From assembly GCF_009900765.1 (NCBI RefSeq), contig NZ_JAAABL010000036.1, forward strand, positions 1 to 35,285: a DNA stretch of 35,285 nucleotides, written 5' to 3'. This DNA is from Rhodovarius lipocyclicus (GTDB lineage Bacteria; Pseudomonadota; Alphaproteobacteria; Acetobacterales; Acetobacteraceae). Positions 1 to 7,605 of this stretch are shown piece after piece. The notes under the pieces are model-generated. The model saw only the letters and a list, made by a program, of their open reading frames with translations, was not told where the DNA came from and made no database searches. Each line of letters starts with the position of its first letter. Position 1 is the first letter of the stretch. Made by a program: the position numbers and the translations under genes.

Positions 1-113
1 ATTCCGTCCCGAACTCACCGCCACCGCCAAAAACTTACAGAATGCGGCATGCTCAGGCGACGCCGACGCTGAAAGCCGGTCAACCAGCCCATCCGGCCGC
101 TTTCTGAAACCGC

Positions 114-131
114 TTTTCAGCAGCCTGCTAG
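114..131. repeat. 18-bp repeat, copy 1 (IS-end-like)
   Basis: TTTTCAGCAGCCTGCTAG. It matches 15788-15805 at 17 of 18 positions, in the same orientation. Motifs of this form (TTTTCAGCA, one or two bases, CCTGCTAG) look like the ends of insertion sequences or miniature elements, but no transposase is attached here. It lies directly beside the palindromic element at 135-198. Confidence 0.5.
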
Positions 132-137
132 AGCATC

Positions 138-167
138 ATCCGATCAGATGGCATCATCTGATCGGAT
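138..167. repeat. Palindromic element with 13-bp perfect arms
   Basis: The arm ATCCGATCAGATG at 138-150 is followed by the loop GCAT and the exact reverse complement CATCTGATCGGAT at 155-167. CTAGAGC occurs on both sides in the same orientation (128-134 and 192-198), so the whole unit of about 70 bp looks like a discrete mobile or mosaic repeat of the alphaproteobacterial intergenic palindrome type. Its base composition is much lower in GC than the surroundings. It sits immediately before the LysR remnant. Confidence 0.6.
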
Positions 168-198
168 AAAGATGATCGTGAAAACAAATATCTAGAGC

Positions 199-390
199 GC
201 TGCCCGATCTCTCGGCGGAGGGCTTCATCCTCTATCGCGGCCAGTCCACGCCCAGCATCGCGGACCAGATCGTGCATCACTGCCAGCAGGCGGGTTTCAC
301 CCCGCGCATCGTGCAGGAGGCGGACGACATGCAATCCGCCGCCGCCCTGGCCGCGCTGGACATGGGCGTCACGCTCGTCGCCGAATGCCT
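199..390 (+). pseudogene. LysR-type regulator, C-terminal remnant
   Basis: The plus frame (codon phase of the GTG at 272) encodes the second half of a LysR effector-binding domain: it begins near LPDLSAEGFILY, continues with AGFTPRIVQEADDMQ and ends at LDMGVTLVAE. In LysR proteins these segments form the end of the effector pocket. There is no start, no helix-turn-helix and no proper end. Near 390 the frame runs into sequence that is antisense to a Bug gene. It is a decayed fragment left by a deletion or inversion, preceded by the CTAGAGC repeat edge. I infer that the parent was the regulator of a nearby uptake or catabolic locus. Confidence 0.7.
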
Positions 391-682
391 GGGCCAGATG
401 CGGCGCGGCGGAGGTCGCGCTGTCGAACATCGCGTCGATCCGCCCCGCGACCAGGTCGGTCACGGCGGGGCCGGAGCCGCGATAGGGCACATGCGTCATC
501 TCGATGCCCGCGCGGGCGCAGAACAGCGCGGCGCACAGATGCAGCGAGGTGCCCAACCCGGCCGAGCCATAGGTCAGCCCGCGCGGGCTGGCGCGGGCGG
601 CCGCCACCATCTCCCGCACCGAACGATAAGGGGAGACCGCCGGCACCACCAGGATGTTCGCCACCGTGCCCACGGGCGCCAC
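389..682 (-). pseudogene. Bug/TctC-type solute-binding protein, internal remnant
   Basis: About 98 codons match the middle of the tripartite tricarboxylate transporter binding-protein family. Recognisable parts are VANILVVPA, YGSAGLGTSLHL, EMTHVPYRGSGPAV, and RIDAMFDSATSAAPHL. It closely resembles the intact Bug protein at 7606-8571 over the same stretch. The signal peptide, the first third and the last third are missing. The reading frame continues past 389 only into antisense LysR sequence. On the same strand a good ribosome site and ATG at about 707 lead into a different frame, so the upstream side was also rearranged. It is not expected to make a working protein. Confidence 0.75.
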
Positions 683-831
683 GGCGGCGCCTCTGCGATG
701 GCGGTCATTCTGGTTTCCTCTCCGTGGCGGCGAAGCGCCTTGGAGGGACGTCCTAACGAGGCAGCGGCGTCAGGGCCAATCCATAGAGGGTATCGTCGAT
801 GCCCGTTTTGGTGGGTGGTCGGCCGGGGCCG

Positions 832-1398
832 TCACACCGCCTCCACCTCCACCACCAGCGCCATAGCCGCCGCATCCCGCGCCACCATCGTGACCACGCC
901 CGCCGGCAACGCGGTGTCCCCCACGCCCAACGCCTCCACGCCCACCGCCAGCGCCCCCGCCAGGCAATGGACCGCCGCCGCGCGCAGCGTGACGGCATGC
1001 CCCGCCGCCAGGCTGCGCACCGTCACGCCGCCGCGCCAACCGGCGCGGTCCAGCAGCAGGTTGAAGGCGCGGCCCGGCAGGCCATCCATCGTGCAATGGG
1101 TCGGCCGATCGCCCGGGAAGCTGGCGGGCACGAAGGGGCGGCAGCGCAGCGGGCCGCTGCCCTCGATGGTCAGCGTCGCCCCCTGCCCCTCGATGATCGT
1201 GAACACCCGGTCGATGCCGGCATAATGGGAAAAGGCGGCATCCCCGGTCAGATCGGCGATCGCGATCATCCAGCCGAAGCCGCCCGCGCCTTCCCCGAAC
1301 TGGGCGATGTTGCGGCTGATCCCCAGCCCGTTCACCCAGGGCCGCGGCTCCAGCGTGGCGCCGCGGATGATGGGGCAGGATGACGGGGGCATGGCCAT
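832..1398 (-). CDS. HutD/Ves-family cupin protein
   Basis: A 188-residue protein of the HutD/Ves type (double cupin fold, no clear metal-binding set). Matching features are NGLGISRNIAQF near the N-terminus, the WMIAIADLTGDAAFSHYAGIDRVF block, and ..GQGATLTIEG. HutD proteins are often linked to histidine degradation, but their biochemical role is not settled, and no hut gene is present here. The start at 1398 is chosen because GAGGA lies 7 nt upstream; an internal Met two codons later is possible. It follows the cytochrome c gene on the same strand after 71 bp, so it may be the last gene of the dehydrogenase operon. The link to sugar oxidation is inference. Confidence 0.75.
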   Translation of the reverse strand: MAMPPSSCPIIRGATLEPRPWVNGLGISRNIAQFGEGAGGFGWMIAIADLTGDAAFSHYAGIDRVFTIIEGQGATLTIEGSGPLRCRPFVPASFPGDRPTHCTMDGLPGRAFNLLLDRAGWRGGVTVRSLAAGHAVTLRAAAVHCLAGALAVGVEALGVGDTALPAGVVTMVARDAAAMALVVEVEAV

Positions 1399-1469
1399 GG
1401 CTCGGTCCTCAATAGCGGCACGCACCGCACCATCAGGCACGGCGCGTGTCGAGCCCTCCCCGCGCGCCT

Positions 1470-2798
1470 TCAGGCGGCCAGCGGGCGCCGCCTGCGCCGG
1501 CACACCGCCAGCAGCCCCAGCAGCACCAGGCAGACCACCATCGCCGCCCCGGCGATCCAGGGCCACAGGGGCATGCCGTCGCCGCCGCCGCGCTGCTTCG
1601 CCACCTGCTCGGGCAACACCGGCGCCGCCGCGTTGCCCCAGCTGTTGCGCACATAGGTCAGCACATCGGCCACCTGCGCGTCATTCAGCCGCCAGGCCAG
1701 GGAAGGCATGGCGGGCGTGGTCGGCGCGCCGGGCGTATGCGCGCCCTGGCTGCCGGCCAGTACCAGGTGCACCAGCGTTTCGGCATTGGCCTGCCGCACC
1801 AGCGGGTTGCCTGCCAGCGCCGGGAACAGCTGCCGCGCCCCCGTCCCCTCCGCGCCATGGCAGGCGGCGCAATTGGCGGCATAGACGGCCGCCCCCGCCC
1901 GCATGCGCGGCTCGCTGGCCGCCACCGGCTGCGGCACGGGCGACGCCGCGGGCCGCAAGGAGCGCAGATACACCGCGATCGCCCGCAGATCGGCGTCGTT
2001 CATCCGAGAGGTGGAATTCTCCACCGCCTCCCGCATCGGGCCGGAGGCGACGCTGTGCGCGTTCACGCCCGTGCGCAGATAGGTGACCAGCTCCTCCTGG
2101 CTCCAGCCGCCGATGCCGGTCTGGGGGTCGCCCGTGATATCGGGGGCGAACCAGCCTTGCAGCGAGGCACCGCGCAGCGCCTGGCTGGTATCATCCGCGC
2201 CCAGCATGGTCTTGGGCGTGTGGCAGGACCCGCAATGCGCCGGCCCCTGCACCAGATAGGCGCCCCGGTTCCACTCGGCCGATTGCGCGGGATCGGGCCG
2301 GAAGGGCTGCGGCGTGAAGTTCAGCAGGTTCCAGAACAGCATCGACAGGCGGATGTTGAACGGGAAGGGCAGCTGGTTGGCCACCACCCGGTTCGCCACC
2401 GGCTCCACCGTCGCCAGATAGGCCCAGAGATCGGCGATATCCCGCTCGGTCATCAGCGAATAGGCCGGGTAGGGCATGGCCGGATACAGCCGCCGCCCGC
2501 CATGGCCGATGCCGGTGCGCATCATCCGGGTGAAGTCGGCCTCGCTCCATTGGCCGATGCCGGTTTCGGGGTCGGGCGTGATGTTGGGCGGCACCAGCGC
2601 GCCGAAGGGTGTCTCCAGCGGCAGGCCGCCCGCGAAGGGCGCACCGCCGGGGCGGGTGTGGCAGGCCATGCAGTCGCCCAGCACGGCCTGGTACTGGCCG
2701 CGCATGATGCGGTCGGCCTGGTCCGCGCCTTCCGCATGGGCCGTGGCGGTGCCGACGACCAGCGCCAGCGCGGCCAGCGTGTTGCGCAGCGCGCTCAT
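1470..2798 (-). CDS. Tri-haem cytochrome c subunit of membrane-linked FAD dehydrogenase
   Basis: A 442-residue cytochrome c with three CXXCH haem sites at residues 43-47 (CMACH), 189-193 (CGSCH) and 310-314 (CAACH). A signal peptide covers about residues 1-22 (ending ATAHA), and a C-terminal membrane helix at about 412-432 is followed by an Arg-rich end. This is the layout of the electron-transfer subunit of gluconate, sorbitol and fructose dehydrogenases of acetic acid bacteria, which passes electrons from the flavoprotein to ubiquinone at the outer face of the inner membrane. Its ATG overlaps the TGA of the flavoprotein gene by 4 bp, so translation is probably coupled. Substrate specificity lies with the flavoprotein, not with this subunit. 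Confidence 0.92.
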   Translation of the reverse strand: MSALRNTLAALALVVGTATAHAEGADQADRIMRGQYQAVLGDCMACHTRPGGAPFAGGLPLETPFGALVPPNITPDPETGIGQWSEADFTRMMRTGIGHGGRRLYPAMPYPAYSLMTERDIADLWAYLATVEPVANRVVANQLPFPFNIRLSMLFWNLLNFTPQPFRPDPAQSAEWNRGAYLVQGPAHCGSCHTPKTMLGADDTSQALRGASLQGWFAPDITGDPQTGIGGWSQEELVTYLRTGVNAHSVASGPMREAVENSTSRMNDADLRAIAVYLRSLRPAASPVPQPVAASEPRMRAGAAVYAANCAACHGAEGTGARQLFPALAGNPLVRQANAETLVHLVLAGSQGAHTPGAPTTPAMPSLAWRLNDAQVADVLTYVRNSWGNAAAPVLPEQVAKQRGGGDGMPLWPWIAGAAMVVCLVLLGLLAVCRRRRRPLAA

Positions 2799-4561
2799 GC
2801 CGCCACCAACGGCTGGCCGGCCGCCTTCAGGTAACGGTTGCGGATGGCGTCCGCCGCCAGGAAGGCCAGCGCCCCCACCGTGCCGGTCGGGTTCTTGCCC
2901 GCATTGTGCGCGAAGGCCGAGGCCCCCACGACGAACACGTTGTTCACGTCCCAGCTTTGCAGATACCGGTTCACCGCGCTGCGCGTGGGGTCGGTGCCCA
3001 TGATGGCGCCGCCGGTGTTGTGGGTGCTCTGATACGGCACGGAGTTCCAGGCCTTGGTGGCGCGGCTGGTGGTGTGCTGCCGCCCGCCCAGGGCGCGCGC
3101 GATCTCCTCCGACCGGTCGGACATGAAATGCGACATGCGGATGTCGTTGTCCGGGAATTCGAAGGTCATGCGCAGCAGCGGCCTGCCGTGCCGGTCCTTA
3201 TAGGTCGGGTCCAGGTCCAGGTAGTTGCTGCGCTGCGGATAGCTGCTGCCCTGGCAGCCGAAGCTCAGCGTGCTGCGGTAGTTGCGCGCCGTCTCCCGCT
3301 TCCAGGCGCTGCCCCAGCGCGGCGTGCCCGGCGGCACCGGCCGGTAGCCGATGGGCCGCGCATTGGTCGGGATGCAGTTGATGCCCGCCCCGCCCACGAA
3401 GTTCACGTTGCCATGGTCGAAGGCATCGCCGTTGAAATCGTCCACCGTCTGCCCCAGGGAGCCCGCGGCGATGAACGGGTTCAGCTCCTTGCCCTCCAGG
3501 AAGACCTGGGTGCCGCAATTGGTCTGGTAGCAGTAGTTGCGCCCGACCGTGCCCTCATTGGTGTTGGGATCGTATTGCTTGCCGATGCCCGAGAGCATCA
3601 TCAGCCGCACATTCTGCAGGCCATAGGCGCAGAGCAGAACGATGTCGGCGGGTTGGAAGAACTCCTCGCCGGAGCTGTCCACATAGGTCACGCCGCGCGC
3701 CATGTTGCCGGAGCGGTGCAGCTCGACCTTCAGCACCTCGCATTCCGTGCGCAGCTCGAAATTGCGCTTGCGCATCAGCACCGGCAGCACGCAGGTCTGC
3801 GCGCTGGATTTGGAGTAGTTGGCGCAGCCGAACCGCTCGCAGAAGCCGCACATGGTGCACTGCCCCATCGCGACGCCGAGCGAATTCACATACGCCCCCG
3901 ACAGGTTGGCCGAGGGGGTGGGGAAGGGCGACAGGTTCAGCGTGCGCGCGGCCTCGGCGAACAGGGTCGGCGCATAGGTCATCTGCATCGGCGGCAGCGG
4001 GTATTCGCGGGCGCGCGGGTCCTCGAACGGGTTGCCGCCCGGCTGCTTCTGGCCGCGGATATTGCCCGCCTTGCCCGAGATGCCGCAGAGATATTCGAAG
4101 GCGTCGTAATACGGCTCCATCTCGGCGGCGGTCACGCCCCAGTCCTGCAGGTCCAGCCCCGCGAACTTCGCCGCGCCGTAGCGCTCGGTCAGGTGGCTGT
4201 TGATGCGGAACTCGCTGTCCCAGAAGCGCCAGGTGTGGCCGTTCCAGTGCACGCCGGCACCGCCCACCCCATGGCCCGGCAGGAAGGAGCCATAGTCGCG
4301 CATGGGCAGCGCCGTCTGGGACGGGTTGTTGCGCATGGTGATGGCTTCGAGGGCGGGCTGCAGGAACAGATCCTTGCGGATGGCATAGCGCAGCTCATCC
4401 TGGGCGTAGCCGATGTTGAAATCGGTGGCCGTGTCGCGCCACGGGCCGCGCTCCAGCGCCAGCACGTCCAGGCCCTCATCGGCCAGTTCGTTGGCGATGA
4501 TGGAGCCGGTCCAGCCCAGGCCCACGATCACCGCGTCCTTGCGGGGAAGAATACGTGTCAT
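2795..4561 (-). CDS. GMC-family FAD dehydrogenase, large subunit (gluconate/sugar type)
   Basis: A 588-residue GMC flavoprotein. The FAD-binding motif GLGWTG lies at about residues 14-19, with the acidic end of the second strand at LALERG. The C-terminal active-site region has His-514 in STHNTGG and Asn-557 in GKNPTGTVG. A cysteine cluster at 235, 238, 241, 246 and 257 (starting CTMCGFC) matches the region that binds a [3Fe-4S] cluster in FAD-dependent glucose and fructose dehydrogenases. It has no signal peptide; in this family the small Tat-exported partner carries it to the periplasm. The gene starts 4 nt after the small-subunit stop and has GAGG upstream. The likely substrate is an aldonic acid, sugar or polyol; which one cannot be told from the sequence. 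Confidence 0.92.
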   Translation of the reverse strand: MTRILPRKDAVIVGLGWTGSIIANELADEGLDVLALERGPWRDTATDFNIGYAQDELRYAIRKDLFLQPALEAITMRNNPSQTALPMRDYGSFLPGHGVGGAGVHWNGHTWRFWDSEFRINSHLTERYGAAKFAGLDLQDWGVTAAEMEPYYDAFEYLCGISGKAGNIRGQKQPGGNPFEDPRAREYPLPPMQMTYAPTLFAEAARTLNLSPFPTPSANLSGAYVNSLGVAMGQCTMCGFCERFGCANYSKSSAQTCVLPVLMRKRNFELRTECEVLKVELHRSGNMARGVTYVDSSGEEFFQPADIVLLCAYGLQNVRLMMLSGIGKQYDPNTNEGTVGRNYCYQTNCGTQVFLEGKELNPFIAAGSLGQTVDDFNGDAFDHGNVNFVGGAGINCIPTNARPIGYRPVPPGTPRWGSAWKRETARNYRSTLSFGCQGSSYPQRSNYLDLDPTYKDRHGRPLLRMTFEFPDNDIRMSHFMSDRSEEIARALGGRQHTTSRATKAWNSVPYQSTHNTGGAIMGTDPTRSAVNRYLQSWDVNNVFVVGASAFAHNAGKNPTGTVGALAFLAADAIRNRYLKAAGQPLVAA

Positions 4562-4565
4562 GGCG

Positions 4566-5318
4566 TTACCTCGCGCTCCATTCGGGGGCGCCCATGATGG
4601 ACACGGGCGGCAGCGGATAGCGTTGGTTGTGCTTGGAGACCCAATCCCGGTAGTCGTAGCGCGTGCCCGGGAAGCCCAGCATCCGCCAGGAGGCCATGCC
4701 CCGGTTGCCGCCATAGACGGGGTCGGAGAAGAAGCCCTCCATCGTGTTCTGCAGCACCAGGTTGAAGAAGCCCTGCGCCCCGCCGCTGCCCGGGGGCAGC
4801 GTGACCTCCCCCTTTTCCAGCCGGGTCAGGAAGGCGTCCTGCTCGACGGCCGGCAGGGCGGCGAAGCCCCGGCCCTTCTCCCGCTTCAGATGCGCGTCGA
4901 TGGCCGCCAGCCCCGCGCGATAGCGCTGGGCCGGGTTCATCTCCCCCTGATAGCCCTGGGTGGGCAGGCCGGGCAGGAACGGCCCCTGGGTGTAGAGCCG
5001 GCTGGAATGGCCATAGGGCCCCGCCAGCTGGCGGTCGATGAAGACGGCGCACCCCGCCTCCTTCCCGCCCACGCTGAGGTCGTCGGCCGGCACCAGCCGG
5101 TCCACGATGGCCTCCACCGCCACGGCCTCGTCCTGAGTGAAGAACACCCAGGCGCCCGGCAGCACCGGGCGCGGCGGATCGGCGGAATAGGTCCTGAAGG
5201 GAAGGGAGCCGGAGTAGCCGCGGGCCCCCGCTTCCGAGGCGCTGGCCAGCAGAGAAGTGACGGCGACGGAGGCCAGGAGCTCTCGGCGTGAGCCGGAGCG
5301 GATGGGTGGGCTAGTCAT
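4566..5318 (-). CDS. Small (gamma) subunit of FAD dehydrogenase, Tat-exported
   Basis: A 250-residue protein of the gluconate 2-dehydrogenase subunit 3 type. Residues 10-15 (SRRELL) followed by a hydrophobic stretch form a twin-arginine signal. After it come the typical features ..FFTQDEAVAVEAIVDRLVP and, further on, the GFFNLVLQNTMEGFFSDPVY block. In related enzymes this subunit is needed for folding and export of the FAD subunit. The start at 5318 was chosen because it places the Tat signal at the N-terminus. It is the first gene of the gamma-flavoprotein-cytochrome set on the minus strand. Confidence is high for the family and low for the substrate. Confidence 0.9.
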   Translation of the reverse strand: MTSPPIRSGSRRELLASVAVTSLLASASEAGARGYSGSLPFRTYSADPPRPVLPGAWVFFTQDEAVAVEAIVDRLVPADDLSVGGKEAGCAVFIDRQLAGPYGHSSRLYTQGPFLPGLPTQGYQGEMNPAQRYRAGLAAIDAHLKREKGRGFAALPAVEQDAFLTRLEKGEVTLPPGSGGAQGFFNLVLQNTMEGFFSDPVYGGNRGMASWRMLGFPGTRYDYRDWVSKHNQRYPLPPVSIMGAPEWSAR

Positions 5319-5419
5319 GGGCCTGCCTTCCAGCTGTGCGGCCAACGGGCCGCATCTGCGAATGTCCTGGGCCAGCCTACGCCCGGATCGCGCTGGCCGA
5401 CCAGTGACATGGCATGCAC

Positions 5420-6325
5420 TTACCGGGAGTTGACCGTGCGCCGCACCATGGCCCGCAGCGAATGCCCCGCCCGGTCCGACAGCCGCGCGCGCACCAGCGC
5501 GGAGAACGCCCGCGCGGCCGCGCTCTGGTAGCGCTGCGGGCACCACAGCAGCGCGGCGCTGCGGATCGGCGGCGGGTCGCCGATGGCGCGGCAATCCAGC
5601 CCGCCCCCCACCACCGAGCGCGAGGACAGCACCGTGCCCACCGCGCCGCTGCGCACCAGCGCCAGGATGGAGCCGATGGCATCCACCTCCGCCACCACCT
5701 TCGGCACCCAGCGCCCGGCCAGCGCCGCGTCGATCATCCGCCGCGTGGCGAAGCGCTGGGGCAGCAGGGCCAGCGGGATTTCCTCCGGCGGGGCGCCGGC
5801 CCAGCGGCCGCCCTCGGCGGTGACCAGCACCAGCGCCTCATCGAACAGGCGCAGGCAGCCGAGGCCCGGCTCCCCGGCCGGCGAGAAGGCCAGGCCCAGG
5901 TCCAGCTCCCCTTCCAGCAGCCCGGCCTCGATGTCGCGGGCGATCATCTCCCGCGCGTCCACGCGGATGCCGGGGTGGCTGCCCAGGAATTCCGCCACCA
6001 GCCCCGGCATCAGGTTGGCGTGGAAGGAATGGATGACGCCCAGGCGCAGGGTGCCGCTTTCGGCGCGCTCCTGCTCGGCGATAGCGGCGCGGGCGGCCGC
6101 GGCCTCGTTCAGGATGCGGGTGGCGAAGCCGCGCAGCAGATGCCCCGCCTCCGTCAGCCGCAGCCCCCGGCCCGCGCGGTCGAACAGCACGGTGCCCAGG
6201 CTGCGCTCCAGCGCGGCCAGGTGGTGGGACAGCGTGGCGGGCGCCAGCCCCGAGGCGGCGGCGGCGCGGCCGAGATGCCCGGCCTCCGCGATGCGCAGAA
6301 ACAGCTGAAGCTGGTGGAAATCCAT
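5420..6325 (-). CDS. LysR-type transcriptional regulator (CatR/CynR-like)
   Basis: A 301-residue LysR protein with the usual N-terminal winged helix-turn-helix (FLRIAEAGHLGRAAAASGL, then SHHLAALERSLGTVLFDR) and an effector-binding domain from about residue 90. It is divergent from the cycloisomerase-like gene, with 94 bp between start codons, which is the classic arrangement for a LysR regulator and its target. I infer that it controls the 6420-8571 genes and probably represses itself. The effector is likely an aromatic-ring-cleavage acid, by analogy to CatR, but this is not shown by the sequence. Confidence 0.88.
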   Translation of the reverse strand: MDFHQLQLFLRIAEAGHLGRAAAASGLAPATLSHHLAALERSLGTVLFDRAGRGLRLTEAGHLLRGFATRILNEAAAARAAIAEQERAESGTLRLGVIHSFHANLMPGLVAEFLGSHPGIRVDAREMIARDIEAGLLEGELDLGLAFSPAGEPGLGCLRLFDEALVLVTAEGGRWAGAPPEEIPLALLPQRFATRRMIDAALAGRWVPKVVAEVDAIGSILALVRSGAVGTVLSSRSVVGGGLDCRAIGDPPPIRSAALLWCPQRYQSAAARAFSALVRARLSDRAGHSLRAMVRRTVNSR

Positions 6326-6335
6326 TTGAAATTCT

Positions 6336-6350
6336 CGAACGATCCATTCG
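6336..6350. promoter_or_regulatory. Candidate LysR operator between divergent genes
   Basis: CGAA, seven bases, TTCG forms a short dyad in the 94-bp gap between the LysR gene and the cycloisomerase gene. CGAAC recurs at about 6380. LysR sites are often interrupted dyads around a T-N11-A pattern, which this only partly fits. It is positioned to act on both promoters. The evidence is weak and rests mostly on location. Confidence 0.25.
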
Positions 6351-6419
6351 CTTACCGGATATTGATCGAACAGCCGGCTTTCACCAGTCTTTCCCGCAAC
6401 CAAACCGGAGGAATACGCC

Positions 6420-7583
6420 ATGCCGCGCTTCACGCCCCCTGGGCGGCTTCCGATCGAACGCATCGAGGCGATTCCCGCCCGCGTCCCCACCATCCGCCCG
6501 CACCACCTGTCCTTCGCCACCGTCGATGCGATGGATGTCGTGATCGTGCGCGTCACGGCCGGCGGCATCGAGGGCTATGGCGAGGCCAGCACCATCGGCG
6601 GCCCGCGCTGGGGCGAGGAAAGCCCCGAAGGCATCGCCGCCATCGCCGGCACCTATCTGGCCGAGGCGATGCTGGGCCAGGACGCCATGGCGCTGAACAC
6701 CGCCGAGGACCGCATCGCGCGCGCCGTGCGCGGCAACCATTTCGCCAAGGCCGCCCTGTGCATGGCCCTGCACGATGCCGTGGCGCGCGCCATGGGCCTG
6801 CGGCTGGCCGACCTGCTGGGCGGGCCGCTTGCCACCGCCCTGCCTCTGGCCTGGACGCTGGCCAGCGGCGACACCGCGCGCGACATCGAGGAAGGCGAGC
6901 GCATGCTGGGCCTGCGCCGCCACCGCGACTTCAAGCTGAAGATCGGCGCCAAAGCGCCCGAGGTGGATGTGGCCCATGTCTCGGCCATCGCGCGCGCCTT
7001 CGCGGGGCGGGCCTCCATCCGGGTGGATGTGAACCAGGCCTGGGACGAGCCCACCGCCGCCCGCTGGCTGCCCGCCCTGACCGATGCGGGCGTGACCATG
7101 GCCGAGCAGCCCGTGCCCGGCTGGAACGTGCCCGCCATGGCGCGGCTGCAACGCGCCAACCCGCGCCTGGCCATCATGGGCGACGAGGGGATCGCGACAC
7201 CGCAGGATGCCCTGCGCCATGTGACGGAGGCCGCCTGCCACGCGGTCGCGCTGAAACCCGCCAAGCATGGCGGCGTGGCGGGCACCCGCGCGGTGGCCGC
7301 CATCGCGCGCACGGCGGGGCTCGGCCTGTATGGCGGCACGATGCTGGAGGGGACGATCGGCACGCTGGCCTCTCTGCACCTGTATTCCACCCTGGGCGAT
7401 TATGCCTGGGGCACGGAGCTGTTCGGGCCCCTGCTGCTGCGCGACAGCCTGGCCACCACCGCCATCGAGGTGCGGGACTTCGCCATCCACCTGCCGGACG
7501 CCCCGGGCATCGGCACGGATCTCGACACCGACAAGCTCGAACATTTCCGCACGGATCGCAGCCGCACCCTGCTGCCGGCCTGA
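6420..7583 (+). CDS. Muconate/chloromuconate cycloisomerase-family enzyme (enolase superfamily)
   Basis: A 387-residue enolase-superfamily protein of the muconate-lactonizing subgroup. The catalytic set is visible: KLK at residues 172-174, Asp-203 in RVDVNQAW, Glu-229 in EQPV, Asp-255 in GDEG and Lys-279 in ALKPAKHGGV. Members turn cis,cis-muconate into muconolactone in catechol degradation; others racemize or dehydrate related acids. GGAGGA lies 8 nt before the ATG. It is divergent from the LysR gene and followed after 22 bp by a Bug gene, suggesting that uptake and processing of one organic acid are coupled. No catA or catC is in the window, so the muconate role is likely but not proven. 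Confidence 0.85.
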   Translation: MPRFTPPGRLPIERIEAIPARVPTIRPHHLSFATVDAMDVVIVRVTAGGIEGYGEASTIGGPRWGEESPEGIAAIAGTYLAEAMLGQDAMALNTAEDRIARAVRGNHFAKAALCMALHDAVARAMGLRLADLLGGPLATALPLAWTLASGDTARDIEEGERMLGLRRHRDFKLKIGAKAPEVDVAHVSAIARAFAGRASIRVDVNQAWDEPTAARWLPALTDAGVTMAEQPVPGWNVPAMARLQRANPRLAIMGDEGIATPQDALRHVTEAACHAVALKPAKHGGVAGTRAVAAIARTAGLGLYGGTMLEGTIGTLASLHLYSTLGDYAWGTELFGPLLLRDSLATTAIEVRDFAIHLPDAPGIGTDLDTDKLEHFRTDRSRTLLPA

Positions 7584-7605
7584 CACCACCGAGGAAACGA
7601 CAAGA

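Larger units (their letters stand above)
1..192. other. Left-edge non-coding stretch
   Basis: No convincing gene. The plus frame starting at base 2 is open until 168 but resembles nothing I recognise, and it runs through the palindrome at 138-167, so I treat it as non-coding or as the tail of something cut by the window edge. The stretch holds the 18-bp repeat at 114-131 and the palindromic element listed separately. It reads as insertion or rearrangement debris. Confidence 0.4.

Noticed and set aside
753-831. Possible C-terminal remnant of another protein (ending TLYGLALTPLPR) downstream of the HutD-like gene on the minus strand
   Set aside because: Too short to identify, and in a different frame from the HutD-like gene; it may be chance or debris of the same rearrangement.
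272-1225. A 317-residue plus-strand reading frame across the left scar
   Set aside because: Only its first part is LysR-like; the rest is antisense to the Bug remnant and the HutD-like gene.
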